In this document: piece after piece, positions 25,282 through 34,670 of the stretch | How positions within the stretch are numbered: the first letter of the stretch is position 1 | How the letters are laid out: each line of letters starts with the position of its first letter | The notes under the pieces: model-generated | Seen by the model: the letters and a program-made list of their open reading frames with translations, nothing else | Databases searched by the model: none | Told to the model about the DNA's origin: nothing | NCBI GenBank assembly: GCA_964449465.1 | Contig: CAYVBK010000002.1 | Coordinates: 124,001 to 188,000, forward strand | Length of the DNA: 64,000 bases | Source: CAYRXM01 sp964449465 | GTDB taxonomy: Bacteria > Chloroflexota > Anaerolineae > JAFGEY01 | Reading direction: 5' to 3' | Program-made: the position numbers and the translations under genes

Positions 25282-26643
25282 ATGGATCGGCTGATCGTGA
25301 TCGGTGGAGGACTGGCCGGCTCGGAGGCAGCCTGGCAGGCGGCGCAGCGCGGCGTGGCCGTGACACTGTACGAGATGCGTCCGCAGCGGCTCACTCCGGC
25401 GCACACCACCGGTTGGCTGGCCGAGTTGGTCTGCTCCAATTCGCTGGGCGCCAATCAGCCTGACCGCGCTTTGGGGCTGCTCAAGGCCGAGTTAAGGCGG
25501 CTGGGGTCGTTGATTGTGGCCGCCGCCGATGCTGCGGCCGTGCCGGCCGGGGGCGCCCTGGCCGTGGGGCGCGAGGCTTTTGCCCAATGGGTGACACAGC
25601 GAATCGAAGCACATCCCTTGATCGAGGTGCGCCGACAAGAGGTCGAGTCGCTGCCGCAGGGTGACGTGGCAGTGGTGGCAACCGGCCCTTTGACCAGCGA
25701 ATCGCTGGCTGCCGACCTAGGCCGGCTGACCAGCCGCGAAGCTCTTTTTTTCTATGACGCCATGGCCCCTATCGTCACCCTCGATTCAATTGATCTGAGC
25801 CGGGCGTTTCGCGCTTCGCGCTATGGGCGCGGTGAGGATGAGGATGGCGATTACATCAACTGCCCATTCACCGAAAGCGAGTATGATGCATTTGTAGACG
25901 CGCTGCTGGCTGCCGGGCGGGTGTCGCTGCGCGATTTTGAATCGCCCTCTTTTTTTGAGGCCTGCCTGCCCATCGAGGTACTGGCCGAACGCGGTCACCT
26001 GGCGCTGGCCTTTGGCCCGCTCAAGCCGGTCGGGCTGATCGATCCCCATACCAGGCAGCGGCCTTTTGCCGTGGCGCAGTTACGCCAGGATGATGCAGCG
26101 GCAACCCTCTACAACATGGTCGGCTTTCAAACCAATTTGCGCTGGGGTGAGCAAGAACGTGTGTTGCGGATGATTCCCGGCCTGGAGCGGGCCGAGTTTG
26201 TCCGCCTGGGGCAGATGCACCGCAACACATTTATCCATTCTCCCTCGTTGTTAGAACCTACCCTGTCCTGCCGACGCCGTGAAACGCTCTTTTTTGCCGG
26301 CCAGATCACCGGCACAGAGGGCTATGTCGGCTCGACGGCCAGCGGATGGGTGGCCGGAGTCAATGCTGTGCGACGGCTGCGCGGCCAACCCCTTTTGGTT
26401 CTGCCACCTACCACCATGATCGGCGCGTTGTGTCGTTACATCACCACGCCACAGTCCCACTTTCAACCGATGAAAGCCAATATGGGCCTGCTGCCGCTGT
26501 TGGAACGGCGTGTGCGTCGCAAGCTGGATCGCTACAAACAGTTGGCCGAGCGAGCTCTGAACGACCTGGATGCTTTTCTAGATCAACACGCCGAGCGACC
26601 CGCCGAGGCCGGCTCTTTTAGCCCGACGCTTGGCGTCGGGTAG
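25282..26643 (+). CDS. trmFO: TrmFO, folate/FAD-dependent tRNA m5U54 methyltransferase
   Basis: A 453-residue flavoprotein from ATG 25282, chosen because AGGAGG lies 9 bases upstream and MDRLIVIGGGLAGSEAAWQA begins the FAD-binding fold. It methylates U54 of tRNA (T loop) using methylene-tetrahydrofolate and FADH2. The two functional cysteines are present: Cys51 in LVCSNSLG and Cys228 in FEACLPIE. FFYDAMAPIV, DYINCPFTESEY, QMHRNTFIHSP, GQITGTEGYVGS and ANMGLLP are all standard. The last residues (SPTLGVG) come from a palindromic repeat at the stop codon rather than from conserved family sequence. It is transcribed away from the histidine kinases. Confidence 0.97.
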   Translation: MDRLIVIGGGLAGSEAAWQAAQRGVAVTLYEMRPQRLTPAHTTGWLAELVCSNSLGANQPDRALGLLKAELRRLGSLIVAAADAAAVPAGGALAVGREAFAQWVTQRIEAHPLIEVRRQEVESLPQGDVAVVATGPLTSESLAADLGRLTSREALFFYDAMAPIVTLDSIDLSRAFRASRYGRGEDEDGDYINCPFTESEYDAFVDALLAAGRVSLRDFESPSFFEACLPIEVLAERGHLALAFGPLKPVGLIDPHTRQRPFAVAQLRQDDAAATLYNMVGFQTNLRWGEQERVLRMIPGLERAEFVRLGQMHRNTFIHSPSLLEPTLSCRRRETLFFAGQITGTEGYVGSTASGWVAGVNAVRRLRGQPLLVLPPTTMIGALCRYITTPQSHFQPMKANMGLLPLLERRVRRKLDRYKQLAERALNDLDAFLDQHAERPAEAGSFSPTLGVG

Positions 26644-26647
26644 GGCT
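26620..26647. repeat. Palindromic repeat overlapping the trmFO stop codon
   Basis: CCCGACGC (26622-26629) and GCGTCGGG (26633-26640) form a perfect 8-base-pair stem around TTG, and flanking AGCCC/GGGCT can extend it past the TAG stop (26641-26643). The repeat encodes the final residues of TrmFO. No T run follows, so it is more likely a dispersed repeat than a terminator. Confidence 0.7.
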
Positions 26648-26702
26648 GAAAATAGGCGTCTCTGGAAAGTTCGGATATCTTGGTATCGAAGGAGATGAAA
26701 TC

Positions 26703-27464
26703 ATGAACCAATATCTAGGCGGCACGTTTGACACTCCTTTTGTGCTTTTCGGCACAGCTCATTTGCTCACGCTGGCCCTGATCCTGATATTTAATGTGGG
26801 CGTGGCCATCAACTTGAAACGCACCAAAATCCCCTGGTTGAACAAACAATTTCGCTATGCCCTGGCTTTTTTGCTGATATTTCAAGAAGTGTCACTCAAT
26901 GTCTGGTATGTGCGCACCGGGCAGTGGGACATTGGCTCATCGCTGCCGCTGCACATGTGCGGTGCCGGGCTGATCCTGTCGGCGATTATGCTAGTCACAG
27001 ACAGCTATGCCCTGTTCGAGATCACCTACTTTTGGGGCTTTGCCGGAGCCACCCAGGCCCTGCTCACGCCCGACATTGCCGCTTTTGGCTTTCCGCACTA
27101 TCGGTTCATCCAGTTTTTCATCTCGCACGGCGCCATCGTCACGGCCAGCACCTATATGACCTTTGTGCGCGGCTATCGCCCCACCTGGAAATCACTGCTC
27201 AAAGCTCTGATCGTGACACTGCTGTATGCCATCCCCATCGCCGGATTCAACTGGCTGGTGGGCGGCAACTATTTGTTCATCTGCCGCAAACCGCCTACGG
27301 CCTCACTGCTCGACATTATGGGGCCATGGCCGTGGTATCTGGTTACGCTGTTTTTTGTAGCAATCGTCATTTTTACGCTATTCTATTCCCCATTTGCGAT
27401 CAAAGACTGGCTGAATGGTCGCAGACGCGTTGTATCCCAATCCTCAGCCGCTCAAGGAGAATAA
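26703..27464 (+). CDS. YwaF-like integral membrane protein (TIGR02206 type)
   Basis: A 253-residue protein with six or seven membrane helices. The family pattern is visible: FGTAHLLTLAL near the N-terminus, LPLHMCGAGLIL around residue 83, HGAIVTASTYM near 150, and the loop GGNYLFICRKPPTASLLDIMG then PWPWY near 210. This is the YwaF/TIGR02206 family of uncharacterised bacterial membrane proteins. AAGGAGATG lies before the ATG. It ends 1 base before the GTG of the HD nuclease gene, so the two are translationally coupled. Function unknown. Confidence 0.85.
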   Translation: MNQYLGGTFDTPFVLFGTAHLLTLALILIFNVGVAINLKRTKIPWLNKQFRYALAFLLIFQEVSLNVWYVRTGQWDIGSSLPLHMCGAGLILSAIMLVTDSYALFEITYFWGFAGATQALLTPDIAAFGFPHYRFIQFFISHGAIVTASTYMTFVRGYRPTWKSLLKALIVTLLYAIPIAGFNWLVGGNYLFICRKPPTASLLDIMGPWPWYLVTLFFVAIVIFTLFYSPFAIKDWLNGRRRVVSQSSAAQGE

Positions 27465-27465
27465 T

Positions 27466-28413
27466 GTGTCCCGTTTGACTGTGACCGACCTGCGCACCAA
27501 CATGCCGTTGAACAAGGCCTCCTTTTTACTGGCCGGATTGACTGCCGCCACCGACCGTAACGGATATGACTATTTGCGGCTGAATTTGCGCGACCGCAGC
27601 GGCGACATTGAGGCCATGTACTGGCGGGTGCCGGCCGGCGTGGCCGAACGGCTGGCCATAGGGCGCGGGGTAGCCGTCACCGGGCGGGTAGAAGAGTACA
27701 AGGGCGCGTTGCAGGTCAATGTAGAAGGAATTTTCCCGTGTGATCTGGAGCATCCCCAAGATTTTTTGCCGATGGCCCGCCGTCCACAGCAAGAGATGGT
27801 GGATGAATTGCAGCAATTGATCAACAGCATCCAGGATAAACACCTCAAATTGCTGCTCAAGGCTGTGCTGGGCGATTCATCGTTTCAGCAGCGATTTCTC
27901 ACTGCTGCGGCGGCCAAGACCTATCATCACGCCTGCGTGGGTGGCCTGCTGGAACACTCGCTGGATGTGGCGCGACTGGTCATCACCGCAGTCAAACGTT
28001 ACCCGGAATTGAACCGTGACCTGGGGGTGACGGTGGCTTTGCTCCACGATGTGGGCAAAGTAGACAGCTATGCGTTTAGCGGCGACTTTGACCTGACCGA
28101 TGAAGGCAAGTTACTTGGGCATATCTATTTGGGCTCGGCCCGCGTGGACAAGGCCATTGATCACATCGAGGGCTTTCCGCCGGAACTGCGGCAGCGGGTC
28201 ATTCATGCCATTCTATCTCATCACGGCGACCTGGACAAGGGCTCGCCGGTGACGCCGCGCACACCCGAAGCCATAGCCCTGCACTATGCCGACAACCTCG
28301 ACGGCAGCCTGCGCGGCTGGGTAGATCATGTTCATCGCGAGTCGAACAATCGCTCGGCCTGGACCTCTCGCAGCAGCATGTTTGAGGCCGAGTTGTTTGT
28401 GGGTCAAAAATGA
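27466..28413 (+). CDS. YhaM-like OB-fold/HD-domain 3'-5' exoribonuclease
   Basis: A 315-residue protein from GTG 27466, with AAGGAG 6 bases before it; the start follows the previous stop by 1 base. Residues 1-~95 form an OB-type nucleic-acid-binding fold (YDYLRLNLRDRSGDIEAMYW, GRVEEYKGALQVNV). Residues ~140-300 are an HD phosphohydrolase domain with the metal ligands in YHHACVGGLLEHSLDVARL, the HD pair in LLHDVGKVDSY, and ILSHHGD. That order matches YhaM/CbfA-type exoribonucleases, which act in RNA turnover. C-terminal ALHYADNLDG is also typical. It precedes the large kinase gene by 30 bases. Confidence 0.9.
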   Translation: MSRLTVTDLRTNMPLNKASFLLAGLTAATDRNGYDYLRLNLRDRSGDIEAMYWRVPAGVAERLAIGRGVAVTGRVEEYKGALQVNVEGIFPCDLEHPQDFLPMARRPQQEMVDELQQLINSIQDKHLKLLLKAVLGDSSFQQRFLTAAAAKTYHHACVGGLLEHSLDVARLVITAVKRYPELNRDLGVTVALLHDVGKVDSYAFSGDFDLTDEGKLLGHIYLGSARVDKAIDHIEGFPPELRQRVIHAILSHHGDLDKGSPVTPRTPEAIALHYADNLDGSLRGWVDHVHRESNNRSAWTSRSSMFEAELFVGQK

Positions 28414-28443
28414 TTTCAAAACAAGAGCGTCAAGGAGCTTGAT

Positions 28444-31400
28444 ATGGCCGATTTGACCGGAAAAACGCTGGGCAAGTATCGTCTGGTAGAGCGGCTGGGG
28501 CGCGGTGGTATGGCTGAGGTGTACAAGGCCTATCAGCCTCGCCTCGACCGTTATGTGGCGATCAAGGTTATGCACAGCTATCTGGCCGACGATGAAGGAT
28601 TTGTGGAGCGGTTTCAACGCGAGGCCAAAGCCATCGCCGCGCTGCATCACCCGCACATCGTCCAGGTGCACGACTTTGATATGCAAGACGATGTGTATTA
28701 TATGGTACAAGAGTTTATCGAGGGCGGCACGCTCAAGGCTTATCTGCGCCAGGCCAACGACGAGAACCGCCAGGTGCCGCTGGAAGAGACGGTGCGCATA
28801 TTGGCGGCTATATGCGATGCGGTAGATTACGCACACCGGCAGGGGCGTATCCATCGCGACATCAAGCCCGACAATATCATGTTTGACGCCAACGGTCGGC
28901 CGGTGCTGACCGATTTTGGCATTGCCAGCATTGTGGGCGGCACCCGCCTCACTGCCACTGGGGCGATGGTGGGTACGCCGGCCTACATGTCGCCAGAGCA
29001 GGGCAAGGGCTATCCCGGCGACACCCGCAGCGATGTCTATTCGCTGGGCGTGGTGCTTTACGAGATGGTGACCGGACAGGTGCCTTTTGACGCCGATACG
29101 CCGTTTGCGGTGGTGCTAAAACACGTCAACGAGCCGCTGCCCATTCCTCACGTTCTGAACCCCGACATTTCGCCCGATGTGGAGCGGGTGATCCTCAAGG
29201 CTTTGGCCAAAGAGCCGGATGATCGCTATCAGACGGCCGGCGAGCTGGCACAGGCTTTGCGAGACATTTTGGAAGAAAACCGCATGGCAGCCTGGTTGCC
29301 TTTGGATGAGGGGTTGCTCCAACCAGCGACTGGGGTCCGACCGGCGGCCACTCCTGCGGCAGAGACAGCGGCTATGCCGCCCTCTCAGACACCGCCGCCG
29401 CCCTCGCAAGAGACAGTACTGGTATCGCCGGCGGCAGGCAAACCGACCCGCAAAATCTCGCCGTGGATCTGGGTTGTGGCAGGTTTGGGAGGATTGCTGC
29501 TGCTGGCCTGCTTGCTGGTTGGAGGGGTGCTGGCCCTACGAACCGTGCGCGGCCGCGCCCGCCTGACTCTGACGTTGGTCGCCGCCACGCAGGTCGCAGG
29601 CACACCCACCGCCGCTCAGACCACCAGGCCGACCGTTGCGCCGTCGGCCGATCTGGCCGCGCTGATCCAAAGCGGCAATGAGGCATTGGGTTCCGAGTGC
29701 GACGGCAATGTGCAGGGCGCGCTGGCTCTGTTTGAGCAGGCCGTGCAGCAGCACCCCAACCGCCCTGAAGGATATGTGGGGCGGGCGTGCTGCGCTGTGT
29801 GTCAAGACCGCTGGCAGGATGCCGACGCCGATTTTGCCCGCGCTATCGAATTGGACCCGCGCTATGCCCCGGCCTACTATTGGCGTGGGCGGGCCAGAGT
29901 GTATCAAAATCGAGACGCCGAAGCCCTGGCTGATCTGAGCCGGGCGGTTGAATTGGATGCGGGTCTGATCGAGGCCTGGTTCTGGCGCGGCCGCGTGGCC
30001 GGCTGGAGCGGCGATGATGCCCAGGAATTTGCCGACATGAACCAGGTGATTGCCCTCAACCCCGATTTTGCCCTGGCCTATTTGCGACGCAGCGCTCTTT
30101 ATGCCTGGTACAAACAAGACAATGACGCCGCGCTGGCCGACCTGGATCACTATATCCACATGCGCCCCGATGATCCAGAGGGCTATGCCGAGCGAGGTTT
30201 TGTGCTCATGTCTATGAGCGAGCATGAACAGGCCGCCGCTCAATTTACTCTGGCTTTGGAGCGCGCCACTGAAGACGATCTGTTCCCTCTTTATTTCCAT
30301 CGCGGCGAGGCTTTTCAATTCGCCGGACAGCCCGACCGGGCCATCCAGGACTATGACCGGGCCATCCAGATATTGGCCGACGCCGAGACGTTGTTTTACC
30401 GGGGCATGGCCTATTATCAGACCGGAGGTGACCAGGCAGCGTTGGACGATCTGGCTCGCGCGATCGGATTGGGCTGGGATGATCGGCTGGGCGGCGTCTA
30501 TCACGCTCAAGGCTGGGTGCTGTTTCGACAGCAGCGTTATGCCGAGGCAGTCGAGGCCTATAGTATGGCGGCGCGCTATTCTTTTGATCACTATGCCTGG
30601 CCGTTTTTTGAAGGCACGCATATCTTGCTGGATCGCGGGCGTGCCTATCGCCTCAACGGACAATTGGAGGCCTCTCTTCAAGACCTGAACAACCTGATCG
30701 CCCAGATGGACAGTTGGGCCCCAGCCTATCTGGAGCGCGGCTTGACCTACCGGGCTTTGGGGCAGCCGGTCAAAGCCATGCAAGACCTGCGCCAGGCTTT
30801 GGAACTGGCCGAGCCGGGCGAACTGCGTCAGCGCATCGAGCAAGAGATGGAAAACCTGCGCCAGGGGCAACCGCCCGATGACGAATTGCCCGATTGTGCG
30901 CAGGCCGAGGTGTTTTGCGTGGGTCTGGTGACCGATGTGGGCAAGGTAGACGACAGGTCGTTCAACCAATATGCCTGGCAGGGCATCACACAGGCACAAA
31001 AGGAACTGGGAGCGCGCGTCCAATACATCGAAACGGTCAACCCGGCGGATAATGCCAAAAACATTGCCCAATTGGCCGACGCCGGATACGATGTCATTGT
31101 CACCGTTGGCTTTGGTCTGGGCGAGGCGACGATGAATGCCAGCCAGCAATACCCCCAGATCAAATTTATCGGCGTTGACCAGGATCACTCGGCGGCTCGG
31201 GCGGCCAACCTGGTCGGACTGTTGTTTGCCGAAGACCAGGCCGGTTTTCTGGCCGGCGCACTGGCAGCAATGGCGACCGAGAGCGATCACATTGGGGCAG
31301 TGCTGGGCAGCGACACCATTCCGCCGGTATGGCGATTTGGCGAGGGCTATCGCGCCGGCGCCTTGTACATCGATCCAGATATCAAGGTCACGCTGGTTTA

Positions 31401-31839
31401 TCACAATGTAGACCTGTCCAAATCTTTTACCGACCCAGAGTGGGGGCGCGCTGCGGCAGTCGAACTGATTGGCCAGAATGTGGATGTTATTTTTGCCGCC
31501 GCCGGGCAAACCGGCAACGGCGCACTGCTGGCCTGCGCAGACCAAGATGTGCTGGCCATCGGCGTAGACATTGACCAGTACGAGACCCTGCCGGAAGCCC
31601 GCCCGGTGCTGTTGAGCAGCGCGATCAAACTGATCGGCCCTGGCGTTTTTGACCTGATCCGGCTGGCCTATCAGGGCCAATTTCCGGCCGGCGACAATTA
31701 CATCGGCCAGGTGGAGCTGGCGCCATTCCACGAGTTTGAAGAGGATGTGCCACAAGAGGTGCGCGACGAACTGGCCGAAATTGCCCACATGCTTCAGAGC
31801 GGCACGCTCAAAACCGGCGTGCCGTCGGCCAAACCATAA
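28444..31839 (+). CDS. Ser/Thr protein kinase-TM-TPR-BMP nucleoside-binding receptor fusion
   Basis: A 1131-residue fusion. Residues 1-~275 are a Hanks-type kinase with glycine loop GRGGMAEVYKA, Lys41 (VAIKVM), HRDIKPDN (Asp139), DFG (Asp157) and GTPAYMSPEQ, so it looks active. A Pro-rich linker precedes a single membrane helix at ~341-366. Residues ~400-805 hold about ten TPR-like repeats (e.g. AYYWRGRARVYQNRDAEAL). Residues ~823-1131 are a BMP/PnrA-type periplasmic-binding domain: FCVGLVTDVGKVDDRSFNQY, DVIVTVGFGLGE, IKFIGVDQD, GFLAGALAA and FAAAGQTGNGAL. Known BMP proteins bind nucleosides. The kinase should face the cytoplasm and the TPR-BMP part the outside, an apparent nucleoside-sensing receptor kinase. 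GGAG lies 8 bases before the ATG. Confidence 0.93.
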   Translation: MADLTGKTLGKYRLVERLGRGGMAEVYKAYQPRLDRYVAIKVMHSYLADDEGFVERFQREAKAIAALHHPHIVQVHDFDMQDDVYYMVQEFIEGGTLKAYLRQANDENRQVPLEETVRILAAICDAVDYAHRQGRIHRDIKPDNIMFDANGRPVLTDFGIASIVGGTRLTATGAMVGTPAYMSPEQGKGYPGDTRSDVYSLGVVLYEMVTGQVPFDADTPFAVVLKHVNEPLPIPHVLNPDISPDVERVILKALAKEPDDRYQTAGELAQALRDILEENRMAAWLPLDEGLLQPATGVRPAATPAAETAAMPPSQTPPPPSQETVLVSPAAGKPTRKISPWIWVVAGLGGLLLLACLLVGGVLALRTVRGRARLTLTLVAATQVAGTPTAAQTTRPTVAPSADLAALIQSGNEALGSECDGNVQGALALFEQAVQQHPNRPEGYVGRACCAVCQDRWQDADADFARAIELDPRYAPAYYWRGRARVYQNRDAEALADLSRAVELDAGLIEAWFWRGRVAGWSGDDAQEFADMNQVIALNPDFALAYLRRSALYAWYKQDNDAALADLDHYIHMRPDDPEGYAERGFVLMSMSEHEQAAAQFTLALERATEDDLFPLYFHRGEAFQFAGQPDRAIQDYDRAIQILADAETLFYRGMAYYQTGGDQAALDDLARAIGLGWDDRLGGVYHAQGWVLFRQQRYAEAVEAYSMAARYSFDHYAWPFFEGTHILLDRGRAYRLNGQLEASLQDLNNLIAQMDSWAPAYLERGLTYRALGQPVKAMQDLRQALELAEPGELRQRIEQEMENLRQGQPPDDELPDCAQAEVFCVGLVTDVGKVDDRSFNQYAWQGITQAQKELGARVQYIETVNPADNAKNIAQLADAGYDVIVTVGFGLGEATMNASQQYPQIKFIGVDQDHSAARAANLVGLLFAEDQAGFLAGALAAMATESDHIGAVLGSDTIPPVWRFGEGYRAGALYIDPDIKVTLVYHNVDLSKSFTDPEWGRAAAVELIGQNVDVIFAAAGQTGNGALLACADQDVLAIGVDIDQYETLPEARPVLLSSAIKLIGPGVFDLIRLAYQGQFPAGDNYIGQVELAPFHEFEEDVPQEVRDELAEIAHMLQSGTLKTGVPSAKP

Positions 31840-31842
31840 TCG

Positions 31843-31868
31843 TAGGGGCAACCCTTGCGGTTGCCCTA
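31843..31868. repeat. Hairpin repeat (GGGGCAACCcttgcGGTTGCCC)
   Basis: TAGGGGCAACC and GGTTGCCCTA pair around CTTGC with one bulged G, directly after the kinase fusion stop and before the sulfatase. There is no following T run, so termination is weak or absent. The GTAGGGGC...GCCCTA repeat type is common between genes in many bacteria (recollection). Confidence 0.6.
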
Positions 31869-31906
31869 TTGCAATTGCCCTCGTTTATTTTCGTGAAAGG
31901 CTTTTG

Positions 31907-33205
31907 ATGACAAACCATCCCAACATCCTCTATCTCCATTCGCACGACACCGGCCGCTATGTACAACCCTATGGCTATGCCATGCCGACGCCGCACATTC
32001 AACAACTGGCCGAACAAGGTGTCTTGTTTCGCCAAAATTTCTGCGCTGCGCCGGTCTGCTCGGCCAGCCGCGCCGCCCTGCTTACAGGTATGTGTCCGCA
32101 CAGCAATGGCATGCTCGGCCTGGCCCATCGCGGCTGGAGTTTGAACGATTACAGCCAGCATTTGGTGCATACCTTGCGCAAGGCAGGATATCATTCGACC
32201 TTGTTTGGTGTGCAGCACGAGGCCCCCGACGCGGCCATGATCGGCTATGATCGCCTCGAGACGCGCGGCACGGCCCAAGAGCGCACCCAAAACGCCGTCG
32301 AGTTTTTGCGCCATCATCCGCCGCAGCCTTTTTTCCTCTCGGTGGGCTATATCGAGACGCACCGCGAATTTCACACCCCCGACCCGTTGGACGACGAGCG
32401 TTACACCCGCCCGCCAGCCCCGCTGCCCGACACGCCCGAAACCCGCCGCGACATGGCCGCTTTTCAGGCCAGCGCCCGCCTGCTGGATGATTGTTATGGG
32501 CAGGTGCTGGCCGCACTGGATGAGGCCGGCCTGGCCGAAAACACCCTGGTGATCTGCACCACCGATCACGGACTGGCCTTTCCAGGCATGAAATGCACCC
32601 TCACCGATCACGGACTGGGCACTTTGTTGATCTTGCGCGGGCCGGGCGGATTTGTCGGCGGGCAGGTGATGGATGCCATGACCACGCACATGGACATTTT
32701 CCCCACCCTGTGCGAACTGTTCCAGATCGAGCCGCCGACCTGGTTGCAGGGCCGCTCCCTGTTGCCCTTGCTGCGCGGCGAAATCGACTGCCTGCACGAG
32801 GAAATTTTTGGCGAGGTGACGTATCATGCCGCCTATGAGCCGATGCGGGCTGTGCGCACGCCGCGCTACAAATACATCCGCCGTTTTGACGGACGCAGCA
32901 CGCCGGTAATGCCCAACTGCGATGACGGCTGGAGCAAAAGCCTCTGGCTGCGGCACGGCTGGCGCGAGCGGCCTGTGGCCGAGGAGCAGCTTTTCGACCT
33001 GGTTTTTGACCCCAACGAGGCGCACAATGTCTGCGGTGACCCGGCCTATGCGGATGCCCTGACCGAGATGCGCGGCCGCCTGGAGCGATGGATGATTCAG
33101 ACGGACGATCCCTTGTTGCGCGGCCCTGTGCCGGCCCCGCTCGGCGCCCGCGTCAATGACCCCGACGGCATATCACCGCAAGAGCCAACGCGAGAAATGG
33201 TTTGA
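31907..33205 (+). CDS. Sulfatase (formylglycine-dependent)
   Basis: A 432-residue sulfatase from ATG 31907, with GAAAGG six bases before it. It starts MTNHPNILYLHSHDTGR: the usual N-terminal metal Asp-Asp is replaced by SHDTG, which keeps one Asp. The catalytic site is CSASRAALLTG (Cys51-Ser-Ala-Ser-Arg55), the CxAxR type converted to formylglycine by a maturase, followed by CPHSNGM. TTDHGLAFPGMKCTLTDHGL supplies the later metal His/Asp and Lys. The C-terminal LFDLVFDPNEAHNV is typical. There is no signal peptide, so it is cytoplasmic as read. The substrate is not known. It ends 3 bases before the glycerate kinase start. Confidence 0.9.
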   Translation: MTNHPNILYLHSHDTGRYVQPYGYAMPTPHIQQLAEQGVLFRQNFCAAPVCSASRAALLTGMCPHSNGMLGLAHRGWSLNDYSQHLVHTLRKAGYHSTLFGVQHEAPDAAMIGYDRLETRGTAQERTQNAVEFLRHHPPQPFFLSVGYIETHREFHTPDPLDDERYTRPPAPLPDTPETRRDMAAFQASARLLDDCYGQVLAALDEAGLAENTLVICTTDHGLAFPGMKCTLTDHGLGTLLILRGPGGFVGGQVMDAMTTHMDIFPTLCELFQIEPPTWLQGRSLLPLLRGEIDCLHEEIFGEVTYHAAYEPMRAVRTPRYKYIRRFDGRSTPVMPNCDDGWSKSLWLRHGWRERPVAEEQLFDLVFDPNEAHNVCGDPAYADALTEMRGRLERWMIQTDDPLLRGPVPAPLGARVNDPDGISPQEPTREMV

Positions 33206-33208
33206 TTG

Positions 33209-34645
33209 ATGCGCATCCTCAATGCAACGGCGCTGACCTCTCACGGCAATGTTGCCGGTCGGCAGGCGGTAGTGGACATTTTGGAGGCCGGCCTGCAAGC
33301 GGCCAATCCATACCACAACACCCGCCAGGCCCTGCACCTGGACAGCCACACCCTCACCGTCGGCGGGCCAGATTTTGCCCCGCCTGGCGACCCGCGCCGC
33401 GACCCCGAAACGATTGACCTGGATCAGGTAAAACGCATCTATGTCTTGGGCGCCGGCAAAGGCATCCAGTATATGGCCAGGGCCATTGAGGATGTATTGG
33501 GCGAACGGCTCACCGGCGGACACGTCATTGCCAAGCACGGCGACGAGCCGCTGCTCAGTCGCATCGGCGTGACCTATGGCGCCCACCCTGTGCCAGACGA
33601 GGGCTGCGTACAAGGCTGCCGGCGCATCCTCGAAATCGCCGATCAACTGCGCCCCGACGACCTGGTGTTTACGGTGGTGGGCAACGGCGTTTCGTCGCTG
33701 CTCACTCTGCCGGCGGCGGACGTCAGCCTGGAGGATGTGCGCCAGATCACCTTTTTGATGCAGATCGAGCGCGGCGCGCCCACCGGCGACCTCAATCCGG
33801 TGCGCAATCACCTCGATCAGCTCAAAGGCGGACGGCTGGCCGCGCGCATCCAGCCGGCGCGGGCCATTCACCTGTTGGGCGTGGCCGCCCTGCCTTTTGA
33901 GCAATTGATGGACCACAACCTCTGGCTGCACTCGCTACCCGACTGCACCACTTTTTCAGATGCCATAGACAAATTAAAGAAATGGGACGCCTGGGATGCG
34001 GCATCAGAATCGGTGCGCCAACATTTGCTGCGCGCCGACCCGGCGCAAGAGACGATCAAGGCCGAGTCGTTTCAGCGGTGGCAGTGGCGCATTTTTGGCA
34101 TGATGCCAGATCATCTGAGCATGCTGGCTATGGCCCGTCACCGTGCCGCCGGATTGGGCTTTCGCCCCTATCTGCTCTCTCAATCGCTGGTGGCCGAGGC
34201 CGGTCAGGCCGGCCTGGTGCTGGCCGACATAGCCCTGCAAATTGCCAGAACCGGCGAGCCTTTTGCGCCACCCTGCGCCCTGTTTCGCGGCGGCGAACTG
34301 CTGGTGACGGTGGGCCAGGAAACCGGCATCGGCGGACGCAATCAAGAGTTTGCTCTGGCGGCAGTCACGCGCATTGCCGGACACGAGCGGATCGTGATCG
34401 GCTCGGTGGACTCGGACGGCACCGACGGGCCGGGCGGCCAGTTTTTCCAGAACGGCAACATGCCGGTGCTGGCCGGCGGTCTGGTAGACGGGCAGACGGC
34501 CGCCCGCGCTCGCGCCCAGGGCTGGGACATTCACCGCGAACTGGGGCGGCACAACACCTCACCGCTGCTATGGTCGCTGGACGACGGCATTGTGGCGACA
34601 CCCAACATCAGCATCAACGACCTGACCGTGATTCTGGTGCAATAA
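33209..34645 (+). CDS. Glycerate 2-kinase (GckA/MOFRL family)
   Basis: A 478-residue protein; I use ATG 33209, three bases past the sulfatase stop. The N-terminal DUF4147 domain includes VKRIYVLGAGKGIQYMARAI near residue 75, then GAHPVPDEGCVQGCRRILEI and LVFTVVGNGVSSLL; the C-terminal MOFRL domain has GGELLVTVGQETGIGGRNQE, SVDSDGTDGPGG and NTSPLL. It phosphorylates glycerate to 2-phosphoglycerate with ATP. The usual glycine-rich GGGSS loop here reads VGNGVSS, a mild change. The hydroxyacid dehydrogenase and enolase-fold genes that follow fit a hydroxypyruvate/glycerate path. The repeat element at 34671 begins just past the stop. Confidence 0.9.
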   Translation: MRILNATALTSHGNVAGRQAVVDILEAGLQAANPYHNTRQALHLDSHTLTVGGPDFAPPGDPRRDPETIDLDQVKRIYVLGAGKGIQYMARAIEDVLGERLTGGHVIAKHGDEPLLSRIGVTYGAHPVPDEGCVQGCRRILEIADQLRPDDLVFTVVGNGVSSLLTLPAADVSLEDVRQITFLMQIERGAPTGDLNPVRNHLDQLKGGRLAARIQPARAIHLLGVAALPFEQLMDHNLWLHSLPDCTTFSDAIDKLKKWDAWDAASESVRQHLLRADPAQETIKAESFQRWQWRIFGMMPDHLSMLAMARHRAAGLGFRPYLLSQSLVAEAGQAGLVLADIALQIARTGEPFAPPCALFRGGELLVTVGQETGIGGRNQEFALAAVTRIAGHERIVIGSVDSDGTDGPGGQFFQNGNMPVLAGGLVDGQTAARARAQGWDIHRELGRHNTSPLLWSLDDGIVATPNISINDLTVILVQ

Positions 34646-34670
34646 AAATCCAACATCATCCATTCATATT

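Noticed and set aside
29536..31851. A 771-codon minus-strand frame opposite the kinase fusion
   Set aside because: The sense strand encodes intact kinase, TPR and BMP motifs; the reverse frame shows no domain and low-complexity His/Gln/Arg composition.
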